64,000 nt of DNA from Anaerolineales bacterium (GTDB lineage: Bacteria; Chloroflexota; Anaerolineae; Anaerolineales; Villigracilaceae), in the NCBI GenBank assembly GCA_016934715.1, contig JAFGSI010000028.1, forward strand, positions 186,001 through 250,000, written 5' to 3'. Of this stretch, positions 16,846 to 25,661 are shown piece after piece. Numbering within the stretch: position 1 is the stretch's first letter; the number at the start of each line of letters is the position of its first letter. The notes under the pieces were generated by a model. It did no database searches and was not told the origin of the DNA. It saw only the letters and a program-made list of their open reading frames with translations. A program made the position numbers and the translations under genes.

Positions 16846-18000
16846 ATGTTCATTCACCAGCCAGTCATCACGACGAATGGCGGCGTGCGCGCCACCTGGG
16901 CCGAGATCAACCTGACCCGCCTCCGCCACAACCTGGAGGCGATCCGGGCCCGGGTCGCGCCGGCGAAGGTGATGATCGTCGTTAAGGCCAATGCCTATGG
17001 ACACGGGTTGACGGAAGTGTCGAAATTTCTGGGACCGTATGCCGATTACATCGGCGTGGCTGTGCTCGAGGAGGGCATCCTGCTGCGCGAATTGGGCGTA
17101 ACCGCCCCGATCCTGGTCTTGGGCGGGATCTGGGGCGACCAGATCCCGCTCTACCTGGAGAACGACCTGACCCTGACGGCCTCCTCGGTTGAGCGCCTGG
17201 AGCAGATCGATGCCGCGGCGAAGCAGATGGGCGTGAAGGCCCGGGTGCACCTGAAGATTGACACCGGTATGGAGCGCATCGGTGTCCATTACTATAGCGC
17301 CGGTGCCCTGCAGGAAGCCGCCCTGCGTTGTTGCCGGAATGTGGAAGTGGAAGGCATTTATTCCCATTTCGCGAACGCCGATGCCCCCGACCTGGTTCAT
17401 GCCCGTTTGCAGTTGGAACGATTCGGCGAGGTCCTGCGCTTCTACGAGAAGCACAGCCTGCCGGTGCCGATGCGCCACATGGCCAATTCGGCCGCCATTC
17501 TGCAGTTGCCGGAGAGCCATTTCGATATGGTCCGCCCGGGGATCATGCTCTACGGGGTCTACCCATCCCGGGAGCTCGCGCCCACGGTCGCGGTCCGGCC
17601 GGCGCTGGCCTGGAAGTCGCGGGTGGTCTACTTCAAGGTCGTCCAACCGGGCCACCCGGTCAGCTACGGGTCGACCTGGCAGTCCGACCATCCGGTGCGG
17701 GTCGTCACCGTCCCGGTTGGGTACGGGGACGGCTATTTCCGCAGCATGTCCAACCGGGCCCAGGTGATCATCCAGGGCCGGAAATACTCCCAGGTGGGGC
17801 GCATCTGCATGGACCAGACGATGGTCAACATCGAATGGGATTCGGCCTATAACGGGGACGAGGTGACCTTGCTTGGTGAGGTGGGTGGTGAGACAATCAC
17901 TGTCGAGGACCTGGCTGAATGGGCCGGAACGATTGGGTATGAAATCCTGACCAATATCAATACGCGGGTTCCCCGCGTCTATCAAACGGAGGACGAATAA
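16846..18000 (+). CDS. alr: Alanine racemase
   Basis: A 384-residue PLP enzyme that makes D-alanine for peptidoglycan and possibly for envelope D-alanyl esters. The PLP lysine is K47 in VVKANAYGHG. HLKIDTGMERIG, RHMANSAAIL and RVVTVPVGYGDGYFR are typical; the catalytic Tyr loop follows in VGRICMDQTMVNI. Start ATG at 16846 has no Shine-Dalgarno and lies 7 nt after a -10 element, consistent with leaderless translation. lspA follows after 5 nt, then rluD, so alr-lspA-rluD is an operon. Confidence 0.95.
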   Translation: MFIHQPVITTNGGVRATWAEINLTRLRHNLEAIRARVAPAKVMIVVKANAYGHGLTEVSKFLGPYADYIGVAVLEEGILLRELGVTAPILVLGGIWGDQIPLYLENDLTLTASSVERLEQIDAAAKQMGVKARVHLKIDTGMERIGVHYYSAGALQEAALRCCRNVEVEGIYSHFANADAPDLVHARLQLERFGEVLRFYEKHSLPVPMRHMANSAAILQLPESHFDMVRPGIMLYGVYPSRELAPTVAVRPALAWKSRVVYFKVVQPGHPVSYGSTWQSDHPVRVVTVPVGYGDGYFRSMSNRAQVIIQGRKYSQVGRICMDQTMVNIEWDSAYNGDEVTLLGEVGGETITVEDLAEWAGTIGYEILTNINTRVPRVYQTEDE

Positions 18001-18005
18001 ACTTA

Positions 18006-18722
18006 ATGAATTCCCCTGAACCGACTACCCGGTCCGAACGGATTGCTTGGAAAAACCGTTTCGCAGGCCTGAAGGAGCGTCTGGCGAATACTCGCATCGA
18101 CTGGAAAGCCCGCTTGGCCGGCTTGAAGGAGGGTTTGGTCGGCATCCATATCGATTGGAATGCGCTGGGGCCTTTCCTGAAAGAGCACTGGCGCGATTAC
18201 CTGTTCCTGTTCCCGGTTGCCGGGGCGGTCGTCGCGCTGGACCAGTGGACCAAAGCCTGGGTGCGGGCCAACATCCCGCTGGGCAGCGACTGGCTGCCCG
18301 AGACACTCGACTGGCTGGCTGTCTATGCCCGCCTCCGGCACTGGACCAATACCGGGGCAGCCTTTGGTGTTTTCAAGGAAGGCGCTGTTCTTTTTATGAT
18401 CCTGGCGATCATCGTGGCCGGGTTGATCATTTTCTTCTTCCCCCTCGTTCCTCGCCGGGATTGGTACCTGCGCCTGGCGATGGCTCTCCAGATGGGCGGG
18501 GCACTGGGCAACCTGGTCGACCGCCTTCGCTTCGACGGCCACGTGACCGATTTTATCTCTATCGGTTCGTTTGCTGTGTTCAATGTAGCTGACGCCTCGG
18601 TAACCGTCGGCGTGGCGGTGCTCGTTCTGGGGGCGTTCATCCAGGAACGCCAGCTGGCGAAGCAGGAAAAGAGCAGGCAACAGCAGGCATCGGACCAGGA
18701 AGAAGGAACACGTGAGGGATAA
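18006..18722 (+). CDS. lspA: Signal peptidase II with N-terminal repeat extension
   Basis: A 238-residue prolipoprotein signal peptidase that removes lipoprotein signal peptides in the membrane. The two catalytic aspartates are in GHVTDFI and FNVADASV, and GALGNLVDRLRF is conserved; four hydrophobic segments lie in residues 64-220. Unlike the usual protein (about 160 residues), it has about 60 extra N-terminal residues made of two to three imperfect repeats (WKNRFAGLKERL, then IDWKARLAGLKEGL, then IDWNALGPFLKEH), and a charged Gln/Glu C-terminal tail. It sits between alr and rluD. The window has many lipobox proteins and lgt, consistent with use of this pathway. Confidence 0.93.
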   Translation: MNSPEPTTRSERIAWKNRFAGLKERLANTRIDWKARLAGLKEGLVGIHIDWNALGPFLKEHWRDYLFLFPVAGAVVALDQWTKAWVRANIPLGSDWLPETLDWLAVYARLRHWTNTGAAFGVFKEGAVLFMILAIIVAGLIIFFFPLVPRRDWYLRLAMALQMGGALGNLVDRLRFDGHVTDFISIGSFAVFNVADASVTVGVAVLVLGAFIQERQLAKQEKSRQQQASDQEEGTREG

Positions 18723-18727
18723 ACACA

Positions 18728-19654
18728 GTGGGTGACCGGATTGAGACCTTCGTTTTCCAAAATACACAGCCCGAGCGGCTGGATGTCTTTCTGACCTCCT
18801 GCCTGCCCGAGTTCTCGCGCTCGCGCCTGCAGGGGTTGATCAAGGACGGTTTCATCCGGATGGATGGCACCGTGGTGACCAAGGCGGGGCGGGACCTCGA
18901 GCCGGGAGCGCGTCTCGAGGTACGCATCCCGCCGCCAGTCCCGAGCGGTTTGGTTGCCGAGCAGATCCCCCTGGAGGTGATCTTTGAGAACCGGGATGTG
19001 CTGATTGTCAATAAGCCAGCCGGGATGGTGGTCCATCCCTCGCCCGGGCACGACCGCGGGACCCTGGTCCATGCCGCCCTGGGCTACGCCCCCGACATCG
19101 GCAGCATCGGCGGCGAAGTGCGTCCGGGGATCGTCCACCGGCTCGACAAGGAGACTTCCGGACTGATCGTGATCGCCAAGCACGAACAGGCCCACCGATT
19201 CCTGCAAGACCAGTTCCGCGACCGGACGGTGGAGAAGCTCTACTTGACCCTGGTCGATGGGGCGCCGCCGACCCCGACCGGGCGGGTCGAGGCCCCCATT
19301 GGGCGCAACACCTCCCACCGTAAGCTGATGGCTGTTGTCCCATTGGGGAAGGGTCGCGAGGCGATCAGCCAGTACCGCAGCGTGGAATCGTTTCCAGCGC
19401 ATACCCTGCTGGAGATCCATCCATTGACCGGGCGGACGCACCAGATCCGCGTCCACCTGGCCTTCCTGGAGTGCCCGGTGGTAGGAGACCGGGTCTACGG
19501 AAAACGGCGGCCGAGCGTGGAAATCGACCGCCATTTCCTGCATGCCTTCCGCTTGAAGATCACCCTGCCTGGTGAAAGCCAGGCCCGCACGTTCGAATCG
19601 CTGCTGCCCGACGAATTACGAAAGATCCTCGATCACCTGCGCCAAAAACACTAG
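18728..19654 (+). CDS. rluD: RluD-type 23S rRNA pseudouridine synthase
   Basis: A 308-residue RluA/RluD-family pseudouridine synthase. An S4 RNA-binding domain occupies residues about 12-75 (RLDVFLTSCLPEFSRSRLQGLIKDG), and the catalytic domain carries the essential Asp in GIVHRLDKETSGLIVIAK and the motif LTGRTHQIRVHLA. It is expected to modify large-subunit rRNA. GTG start at 18728, 5 nt after the lspA stop; lspA-rluD adjacency is common in bacteria. RluD versus a close paralogue cannot be decided from the sequence alone. Confidence 0.9.
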   Translation: MGDRIETFVFQNTQPERLDVFLTSCLPEFSRSRLQGLIKDGFIRMDGTVVTKAGRDLEPGARLEVRIPPPVPSGLVAEQIPLEVIFENRDVLIVNKPAGMVVHPSPGHDRGTLVHAALGYAPDIGSIGGEVRPGIVHRLDKETSGLIVIAKHEQAHRFLQDQFRDRTVEKLYLTLVDGAPPTPTGRVEAPIGRNTSHRKLMAVVPLGKGREAISQYRSVESFPAHTLLEIHPLTGRTHQIRVHLAFLECPVVGDRVYGKRRPSVEIDRHFLHAFRLKITLPGESQARTFESLLPDELRKILDHLRQKH

Positions 19655-19836
19655 CAGGCATCGCGCTGGGCTGCGCCGCAGCGATGCGGTGGCTGCTCGG
19701 GGTACGCACGGTTTGGGCTGTTTCTTTCTGAAATAGAGTAGTTTCCCCTCATTCCTCCCGCGAAGGGAAATTGTTAAATCCAGAGTGTTTTAGCATCCCC
19801 TGTCGTTGTAGAGAGCAGGCACCTGCGAGGTCAATC

Positions 19837-20874
19837 ATGGATATCATCGATCTGCGTTCGGATACCGTCACCCAACCTACACCAGAGATGCGTGAAGTGA
19901 TGGCCAGGGCTGAGGTTGGCGACGACGTCTACGGGGAGGACCCGACCGTCAATCGGCTACAGGAGCTGGCCGCCGGGATGACTGGCCAGGAGGCCGGTCT
20001 GTTCGTCGCCTCCGGGACGATGGGCAACCTGGCGGCCGTTCTGGCGCACTGCGGGCGCGGTGACGAGGTCATTGTTGGCAACAAAGCCCATACTTTCCTA
20101 TACGAGGCGGGTGGTGTATCAGCGCTGGGTGGCGTTCATTCCAGCCAGCTGCCCAACCAGCCGGATGGTTCGCTCAGGCTGGAGGACCTCGCTGCGGCGA
20201 TTCGCCCGGACGATGCCCACATGCCGATCACGCGTCTGATTTGCCTTGAGAACACCCATAATCGCTGCGGCGGCACCTGCCAGACAGTCGAATATACACT
20301 TCGGGTAGCCGCGTTCACGCATGCGCGCGGCCTGGCGGTTCATCTCGACGGGGCCCGGTTGTTCAATGCCGCAGTTGCCCTGGGAGTAGCGGCCAAAGAC
20401 CTGGCCGGCGCAGTCGACTCGGTCACGTTCTGTCTGAGCAAGGGGTTGTGTGCCCCGGTTGGGTCGTTGCTGTGCGGATCGAGAGCGTTCATTCACAAGG
20501 CCCATCGAGTCCGTAAACTGCTGGGAGGGGGAATGCGCCAGGCCGGGGTCCTGGCGGCGGCAGGGATCGTGGCCCTTGAGACGATGGTCGACCGGCTGGC
20601 CGACGACCACCTCCGGGCGCGCCAGCTGGCCGATGGACTGCGGCAGGTCGCCGGTCTGGACCTTGCGCCGGGTTCGCCGGCGACGAACATGGTCTTCCTT
20701 CGGCTGGCGGATGGGATCCCGCTTTCTGCCAGGGATGTCGCGACCCGGCTGAAGGAGAGCAGCATCCTGGTGGGGGTAACTGGTGAACGGCAATTCCGTC
20801 TGGTGACCCACTACTGGGTGAGCGATGAGGGGGTCGACCGGGCGGTTGAAGCCTTCCGGTCGGTGCTCAACTGA
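19837..20874 (+). CDS. ltaE: Low-specificity L-threonine aldolase
   Basis: A 345-residue PLP enzyme that cleaves L-threonine (and allo-threonine) to glycine and acetaldehyde. It opens [22 protein letters not shown], a family signature, with [15 protein letters not shown] following. The PLP lysine is K202 in [13 protein letters not shown]. The ATG at 19837 with GAGG about 8 nt upstream fits family starts; an upstream in-frame ATG at 19771 does not. The 182-nt gap before it holds an inverted repeat GCATCGC...GCGATGC after rluD. The gene ends 6 nt before the convergent diguanylate cyclase gene. Confidence 0.93.
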   Translation: MDIIDLRSDTVTQPTPEMREVMARAEVGDDVYGEDPTVNRLQELAAGMTGQEAGLFVASGTMGNLAAVLAHCGRGDEVIVGNKAHTFLYEAGGVSALGGVHSSQLPNQPDGSLRLEDLAAAIRPDDAHMPITRLICLENTHNRCGGTCQTVEYTLRVAAFTHARGLAVHLDGARLFNAAVALGVAAKDLAGAVDSVTFCLSKGLCAPVGSLLCGSRAFIHKAHRVRKLLGGGMRQAGVLAAAGIVALETMVDRLADDHLRARQLADGLRQVAGLDLAPGSPATNMVFLRLADGIPLSARDVATRLKESSILVGVTGERQFRLVTHYWVSDEGVDRAVEAFRSVLN

Positions 20875-20880
20875 GCGATT

Positions 20881-22446
20881 TCAAGCGCTGGGGGATGGCA
20901 TGCGTTCCCAATGATCTCGACCAGGTTCAACCTGGTTGCGGCCACGTTCCTTGGCGACATACAGCCGCTGGTCGGCCAGATCCACCAGCCGGTAGATTTC
21001 GTCGGCTTCACTGGGAAAGATCGCCACGCCCTGGCTGACGGTCGGTGATGGGACCGGTTTTCCGTCCCGGCCGTCGACGACCAGGGCGTTGACTGTGGCG
21101 CGGATCCGTTCGGCGACTTGGGTCGCCTGCAGCCCGTCGGTGCCGGGAAGCAGGATGGCAAATTCCTCGCCGCCCCAGCGCCCGACCGAATCCGTGGCCT
21201 TGATATGGAGCCGGATGGCATCTGTCAGTGCGACCAGGACCCGATCTCCGACCAGGTGTCCCATCTGGTCGTTGTACAGCTTGAACTGGTCAATGTCCAT
21301 CATGATCAGCCCGAGAACGCCGTGCCGGTTGCGGATCGACTCTGCCTCCCGGCGCAGGATTTCGAGGAAGTGACCGTGATTGTAGGTTTTGGTCAGGCCG
21401 TCGAGGCGGGATTGGCGGACCACTTCAGTATGCTGGGCGGCATTGTCCAGAGCCAGGGAGGCCTGCTGGGCCAGGTTTTGCAGGAGCTCGAAATCAGCCT
21501 GCTCAAAGGCCTGCCGGCGATAGGACGCGACGGCAAGCACACCGATGAGGTTTTCGCCCCTGATCAGCGGAGCGCCCATCCAGGTGAGGTTGATTCTGGC
21601 CTTTCCGACGGTCGAATATTGAACAGCGCGGCTGGTTTGTTCTATGCGCAGATCGGGAATGAACAGGGGCTGCCGGGTGCTGGCCACCCGGCCGGCCAGC
21701 GATTCCTCGAGCGGAATGGTCAGGTTGTAGAAGTATTCACCGTCATCGTAAAGCAGACTGAGCTCAAGATGGTCATTCCTGGCGAAGGCGACGTAATAGG
21801 TGTCGGCGGTGAAGGCGCGCTGGATCGCGATATGCAGGAGGTTGATGACCTGGTCGGTTTCGATCGACGACCCAACCTGGCGGGCGAAATTGTTGAGGGT
21901 CTCCAGCCGGCGGATGTGCGCCTGGTTGGCGGCTTGCAGCCGCACCAGGGTCTCGGCGAGGATCGCGGCGGGCAGGAAGGGCGCCAGATCGAGCGTCCAC
22001 AGCAACAGGCTGTCCGGCCGGCTGCCGTGCAAGAAGTAGCTGACCGCGGCGATGAAGATCAACAAGTGCGCTGGCATGCGGCCGATCGTCATCGCGGTGA
22101 TGACTGCAGCCAGGATGATGAGAACGGATCCGATTGCTCGCAGGTCGTCCGACAGGAAAATCGTCAGCAGGCCGATCCCCAGGCTGTTGATCAGGGTCAT
22201 CACCCAGCGCAGACGGTGGGTCCGCCAGGGATAAGGCAGAACGACAGAGAAAATGAAAAGCGTGTAGAGAATGCCGGCGACGCTCATGAAGAGCAGGAAC
22301 AGACTTTCGGGAGTACGCTGGGCTGGGGCAACCCCGAAGAGGATCAGGCAAGCATAGATGATCAGGATCGAAAGGATCGCTGGAATGCTCAACCGGTGAT
22401 ATTGGTCAGGGTCGCCCCCGGGTTTCGAGGAATGGGGTTCTTGCAT
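20881..22446 (-). CDS. Membrane GAF-GGDEF diguanylate cyclase
   Basis: A 521-residue protein predicted to make cyclic di-GMP. Residues about 20-165 hold five to six hydrophobic segments, residues about 190-330 form a GAF domain, and the C-terminal GGDEF domain spans about 340-505. The active-site motif is GGEEF within WGGEEFAILLPGTDG (about residues 420-426), a functional variant; LMMDIDQFKLYND upstream carries the metal Asp. An I-site (RxxD) is not obvious. It begins 6 nt after the stop of the degenerate HD-GYP gene, so both are expressed together. Its input signal may come through the membrane or GAF region. Confidence 0.92.
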   Translation of the reverse strand: MQEPHSSKPGGDPDQYHRLSIPAILSILIIYACLILFGVAPAQRTPESLFLLFMSVAGILYTLFIFSVVLPYPWRTHRLRWVMTLINSLGIGLLTIFLSDDLRAIGSVLIILAAVITAMTIGRMPAHLLIFIAAVSYFLHGSRPDSLLLWTLDLAPFLPAAILAETLVRLQAANQAHIRRLETLNNFARQVGSSIETDQVINLLHIAIQRAFTADTYYVAFARNDHLELSLLYDDGEYFYNLTIPLEESLAGRVASTRQPLFIPDLRIEQTSRAVQYSTVGKARINLTWMGAPLIRGENLIGVLAVASYRRQAFEQADFELLQNLAQQASLALDNAAQHTEVVRQSRLDGLTKTYNHGHFLEILRREAESIRNRHGVLGLIMMDIDQFKLYNDQMGHLVGDRVLVALTDAIRLHIKATDSVGRWGGEEFAILLPGTDGLQATQVAERIRATVNALVVDGRDGKPVPSPTVSQGVAIFPSEADEIYRLVDLADQRLYVAKERGRNQVEPGRDHWERMPSPSA

Positions 22447-22452
22447 GGGCGC

Positions 22453-23472
22453 TTACAGGGCTTTCTTGCGACCGGATATTGCCACGCATTCAAGGGAGCT
22501 GACGATCTGAGGATCGAAGCGCACATCGGATTGCGAGTGCAAGTATTCCGGTGCTTCCTGGTCGGAGTTTCTTGTGCGATAGGGGCATTCACCGTTCGGG
22601 ACATCGAAGGCGTCGGCAACTGCAAAGATGCGTGCCAGCAGCGGGATCGCGTTGCCGGCCAGCCCGGGCAGATAGCCTCTGCTCTCCCCGTATTCCTGGC
22701 GATTCTGGATGACCGCAACCGTGTCGGAGAGAGAGGGGGCCCGTTCGATCACGGGCTGGGTTCCCAGGGTGGGCGAAAGGGACACAGCCGCCTGGAGGAA
22801 GTCGGTCAATCGCCGGTGGGTGGCTGCGCGGTCCCATGAAGAATCCCGGAGTTCGGCCGCGATCTCGACCATGGGCATGTCCAGGTCCGAGATCGGACCC
22901 TTGTCGAAATGCTTGACGACCTGGGCACCCTTGAAGGGCCTGTGCTGGATCAGCGGAAGGATCAGTTTGGAGAGGAGGCGCCGGTTGTTTGCATGCAGGC
23001 GATTCGGATCGAGAGTCGTATTGTTGCCGATCTGGGTGACGCGCAGCCGTCTGGCTCGTCCGAGCATGCCTCTTTCTGCTGGCCGGCGGGAGGAAGAGGG
23101 CCCCCGAAGGTCTGCATCTCCTGCGCTGGCCAGGGCAACCACCTCGTTGTATCCGGCCTCATAACGAAAAACGGTGACAAGGGGGGAATCGAGGGCCTGT
23201 CGAATCGCATTAGCCACCAGTTGGACTGCGATCGGCCGGTCGAGGACCGCCTTGAGATGCTGGACGGGATCGTTGAGAAAGCGGAATTGGGCTGAACGGT
23301 GTCGATCCGGACCGAGCAGTATGATCAATGTGTGGTATTGTTGTTCCAGGTCAGCGATGCGTTTCAGAATCCTGCGCCGCGTTCGGGAAAAAAGGCTCAG
23401 ACGCAGCGGCCGCTGCCGGGATCGCCCGGAGGAATGGTCGGCTGAATCAGATTTTGTACCCTGCCACGCCAT
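22453..23472 (-). CDS. Degenerate HD-GYP domain protein
   Basis: About 339 residues. The C-terminal part reads ESRGYLPGLAGNAIPLLARI then FAVADAFDV, followed by FDPQIVSSLE, which are late HD-GYP blocks. The catalytic parts are missing: where HD-GYP proteins have HP...HHE..DG.GYP, this has TLGTQPVIERAPSLSDTV then IQNRQEYGESRGYLP, so the HD pair and metal ligands are absent. The middle region (about 85-200) may be a degenerate GAF-like domain, and the N-terminus is Arg-rich. It is unlikely to hydrolyse c-di-GMP and may be a regulator or receptor. Operon partner of the adjacent GGDEF cyclase. The start is uncertain: ATG at 23472 or 23487, or TTG at 23511; none has a good Shine-Dalgarno. Confidence 0.72.
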   Translation of the reverse strand: MAWQGTKSDSADHSSGRSRQRPLRLSLFSRTRRRILKRIADLEQQYHTLIILLGPDRHRSAQFRFLNDPVQHLKAVLDRPIAVQLVANAIRQALDSPLVTVFRYEAGYNEVVALASAGDADLRGPSSSRRPAERGMLGRARRLRVTQIGNNTTLDPNRLHANNRRLLSKLILPLIQHRPFKGAQVVKHFDKGPISDLDMPMVEIAAELRDSSWDRAATHRRLTDFLQAAVSLSPTLGTQPVIERAPSLSDTVAVIQNRQEYGESRGYLPGLAGNAIPLLARIFAVADAFDVPNGECPYRTRNSDQEAPEYLHSQSDVRFDPQIVSSLECVAISGRKKAL

Positions 23473-23530
23473 GATTGATGCAAGCATAGCATAGGCAGGG
23501 AGAAATTTCAACCTTTGGGAGCAGTTGGGA

Positions 23531-23536
23531 TATAAT
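23531..23536 (+). promoter_or_regulatory. -10 element upstream of the purine nucleoside phosphorylase gene
   Basis: A perfect TATAAT at 23531-23536; a weak TTCAAC lies 18 nt upstream. An ATG at 23541 is too close to be used from this promoter, which favours the RBS-preceded ATG at 23577. Confidence 0.6.
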
Positions 23537-23576
23537 TCACATGTTGTACGGGAGAATTCGAATGGGAGATCGAGGT

Positions 23577-24407
23577 ATGCACACTACGCTGGAACAGATA
23601 GATCGGCTGGCAGAGAGGATCCGTTCCCGAACGGGATTGGAGCCGCATATCGGCATGATCCTTGGGACCGGTCTGGGCCTTCTTGCCGACGCCGTCGAAG
23701 ACGCGTCCATTCTTCCATATCAGGAATTGCCGGATTGGCCCACGTCAACGGTAGAGGGGCATTCCGGCCGGCTCGTGATCGGCCAATTGGAAGAACAGGC
23801 CATTTTGGTAATGCAAGGCCGGGTTCACTACTATGAGGGCTACAGCATGGCACAGGTTACCCTGCCGATCAGGGTCATGCAGCGCCTGGGTGTGGAGATC
23901 CTCATCGTAACCAACGCAGCCGGTGCCATCAACCCCGATTTCGTGCCGGGGGACGTGATGTTGATCGTCGACAACCTGAACCTGGTGGGCATGATGGGAC
24001 TCAATCCATTGATTGGGCCTAATCTGGATGAATTCGGCCCGCGTTTTCCCGACATGAGCCAGTCTTATGACCGCCAATTATCTGCCTCTGCCCGCAAGGT
24101 TGCTGAGGACAATGAAATTGACCTGAAAGAAGGTGTTTACGCGGGTCTGAGCGGCCCTTCCTTCGAATCGCCAGCAGACCTGCGTTTCTTGCGCCTGGCC
24201 GGAGCGGACGCAGTGGGGATGTCCACAGTGCCGGAAGTGATCGTCGCCCGCCATGGCGGTACCCGGGTGTTGGGTTTCTCGGGGATCAGCAACAAGGCAA
24301 ATCTGGACGGGAATACGCTGACAACTCACGAGGAAGTTCTCGAGGCTGGCCGAATCTTGACGCCGAAACTGGAAAGTGTGATTCGCGGCGTGATCGGCTT
24401 GCTTTAG
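23577..24407 (+). CDS. punA: Purine nucleoside phosphorylase
   Basis: A 276-residue trimeric-type (family 2) purine nucleoside phosphorylase that phosphorolyses inosine and guanosine in purine salvage. Motifs: GMILGTGLGLLADAV (phosphate loop), GHSGRLVIG, GRVHYYEGY, LIVTNAAGAINPDF and the base-binding region GVYAGLSGPSFESPADLRFLR, with FSGISNKAN late in the protein. The ATG at 23577 has GAGG upstream and lies about 35 nt after the -10. It begins a long tandem plus-strand series that runs to 35.7 kb. A second nucleoside phosphorylase (mtnP) is at 45085. Confidence 0.94.
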   Translation: MHTTLEQIDRLAERIRSRTGLEPHIGMILGTGLGLLADAVEDASILPYQELPDWPTSTVEGHSGRLVIGQLEEQAILVMQGRVHYYEGYSMAQVTLPIRVMQRLGVEILIVTNAAGAINPDFVPGDVMLIVDNLNLVGMMGLNPLIGPNLDEFGPRFPDMSQSYDRQLSASARKVAEDNEIDLKEGVYAGLSGPSFESPADLRFLRLAGADAVGMSTVPEVIVARHGGTRVLGFSGISNKANLDGNTLTTHEEVLEAGRILTPKLESVIRGVIGLL

Positions 24408-24416
24408 TGGAATCGA

Positions 24417-25091
24417 ATGGATTTACTCTTACGTTTCTTCGATAGTTACGCGCCTTTATTCTACATTGTTCTGGCGCTGGTCGCGATCATCACATTGCGG
24501 CGCCTCTTCCAGGTCTGGCAGGAAAGCCGGTCAGCCGTCTTTGGCCTGGAACGCGAGATCGCCCGTCGCCGGATCGCGCAGGCATTGACCGCGCTGGCGA
24601 TCGTTGCCCTGCTTGTTGTGGCGGAACTGATCATCGAGACGGTCCTGGCTCCCAATCTGCCGGCTTCCTCCCTCTTGCCGACGTCGACCGTGGATCCGCT
24701 GACGACCCCGACGAACACGATTCTACCCTTCCTGGCCACCGATACTGTCCAGCCCGATGCAACCCTGATCCCGGTTGTTAGTGGGTGTATTCCCGGCCAG
24801 ATCGCGATTACCTTCCCCGAGGCAGGGGGAGAGATTCGCGGCCAGATCGTGCTGACTGGCTCGGCCAGTGTGCCCAATTTTGGTTTCTACAAGTACGAGG
24901 TCGCGGCGATTGGTGCCGATCTCTGGACAACGATTTCGGCTGGTCGCCAGATCATCCAGGATGGAGATCTGGGACGCTGGGACACCAGCCAGTTAACCCC
25001 CGGCGATTATCTGTTACGCCTGGTTGTGACCGACAACCAGGGAAATGCCTTCCCGCCCTGCGTGGTTCCGGTGCGAGTGTTGGCTCCGTAG
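24417..25091 (+). CDS. Membrane-anchored protein with extracellular beta domain
   Basis: A 224-residue protein with two hydrophobic helices (about residues 10-28 and 55-75) separated by a basic loop, then a Ser/Thr/Pro-rich linker (TSTVDPLTTPTNT) and an extracellular domain from residue 120 on, with strands such as EIRGQIVLTGSASVPNFGFYKYEV and SQLTPGDYLLRLVVTDNQGN that suggest an immunoglobulin-like fold. This architecture is common in Anaerolineae envelope proteins. I cannot name the family. It lies 9 nt after the PNP gene and 9 nt before a GNAT gene, so it is co-transcribed. Confidence 0.7.
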   Translation: MDLLLRFFDSYAPLFYIVLALVAIITLRRLFQVWQESRSAVFGLEREIARRRIAQALTALAIVALLVVAELIIETVLAPNLPASSLLPTSTVDPLTTPTNTILPFLATDTVQPDATLIPVVSGCIPGQIAITFPEAGGEIRGQIVLTGSASVPNFGFYKYEVAAIGADLWTTISAGRQIIQDGDLGRWDTSQLTPGDYLLRLVVTDNQGNAFPPCVVPVRVLAP

Positions 25092-25100
25092 AGGTGAGAC

Positions 25101-25637
25101 ATGTCTCAGGTCGAGATCCGTTCGGCGGTTGCAAATGATTTAAATGTTCTGATGCAAATTGATCATGCTTGCCAGACGGACTATGTCTGGCAAATGGACA
25201 TTCAGTCTGGGAATGGGCAAGCCGGGGCTGTCTTCCGCGAGATCCGCCTGCCACGCTCGGTTTCGGTTGCTTATCCCCGTTCGGTGAGCAGTCTCGCGGA
25301 TGACTGGAGCCGTCGTAGTGGTATCCTGGTGGCGGTGGTGGAAGAGAACATAGCCGGCTATCTGCGCCTGACTGACCGTGTGATTCCGCAAACTGGCTGG
25401 ATCACAGACCTGGCTGTGGCGGTGCGCTATCGGCGCCAGGGAATCGCTTCTGCCCTGGTCCTGGCGGCGCAATCCTGGGCGGCAGGTCGCAAGAATCGCC
25501 ATATCATCATCGAGATGTCTTCCAAGAACAATCCGGCGATCCAGTTGGCCCAGAAACTAGGTTATGAATTCTGCGGGTATAATGATCGTTATTACGAATC
25601 GCGAGATATTGCGGTCTTCTTTGGCCGCCCATTATGA
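25101..25637 (+). CDS. GNAT-family acetyltransferase (RimI-like)
   Basis: A 178-residue GNAT protein. The acetyl-CoA signature is in DLAVAVRYRRQGIASALVLAAQSWA (R-R-Q-G-I-A; about residues 105-128), with IEMSSKNNPAIQLAQKLGYEFCGYNDRYY following, the late GNAT block. It may acetylate a protein N-terminus or small molecule; RimI identity is not proven. The ATG at 25101 follows GAGGTGAGAC. It sits in the tandem operon between two membrane protein genes. Confidence 0.82.
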   Translation: MSQVEIRSAVANDLNVLMQIDHACQTDYVWQMDIQSGNGQAGAVFREIRLPRSVSVAYPRSVSSLADDWSRRSGILVAVVEENIAGYLRLTDRVIPQTGWITDLAVAVRYRRQGIASALVLAAQSWAAGRKNRHIIIEMSSKNNPAIQLAQKLGYEFCGYNDRYYESRDIAVFFGRPL

Positions 25638-25661
25638 ACAAACGCTTCTTGAAGGGCCGGT

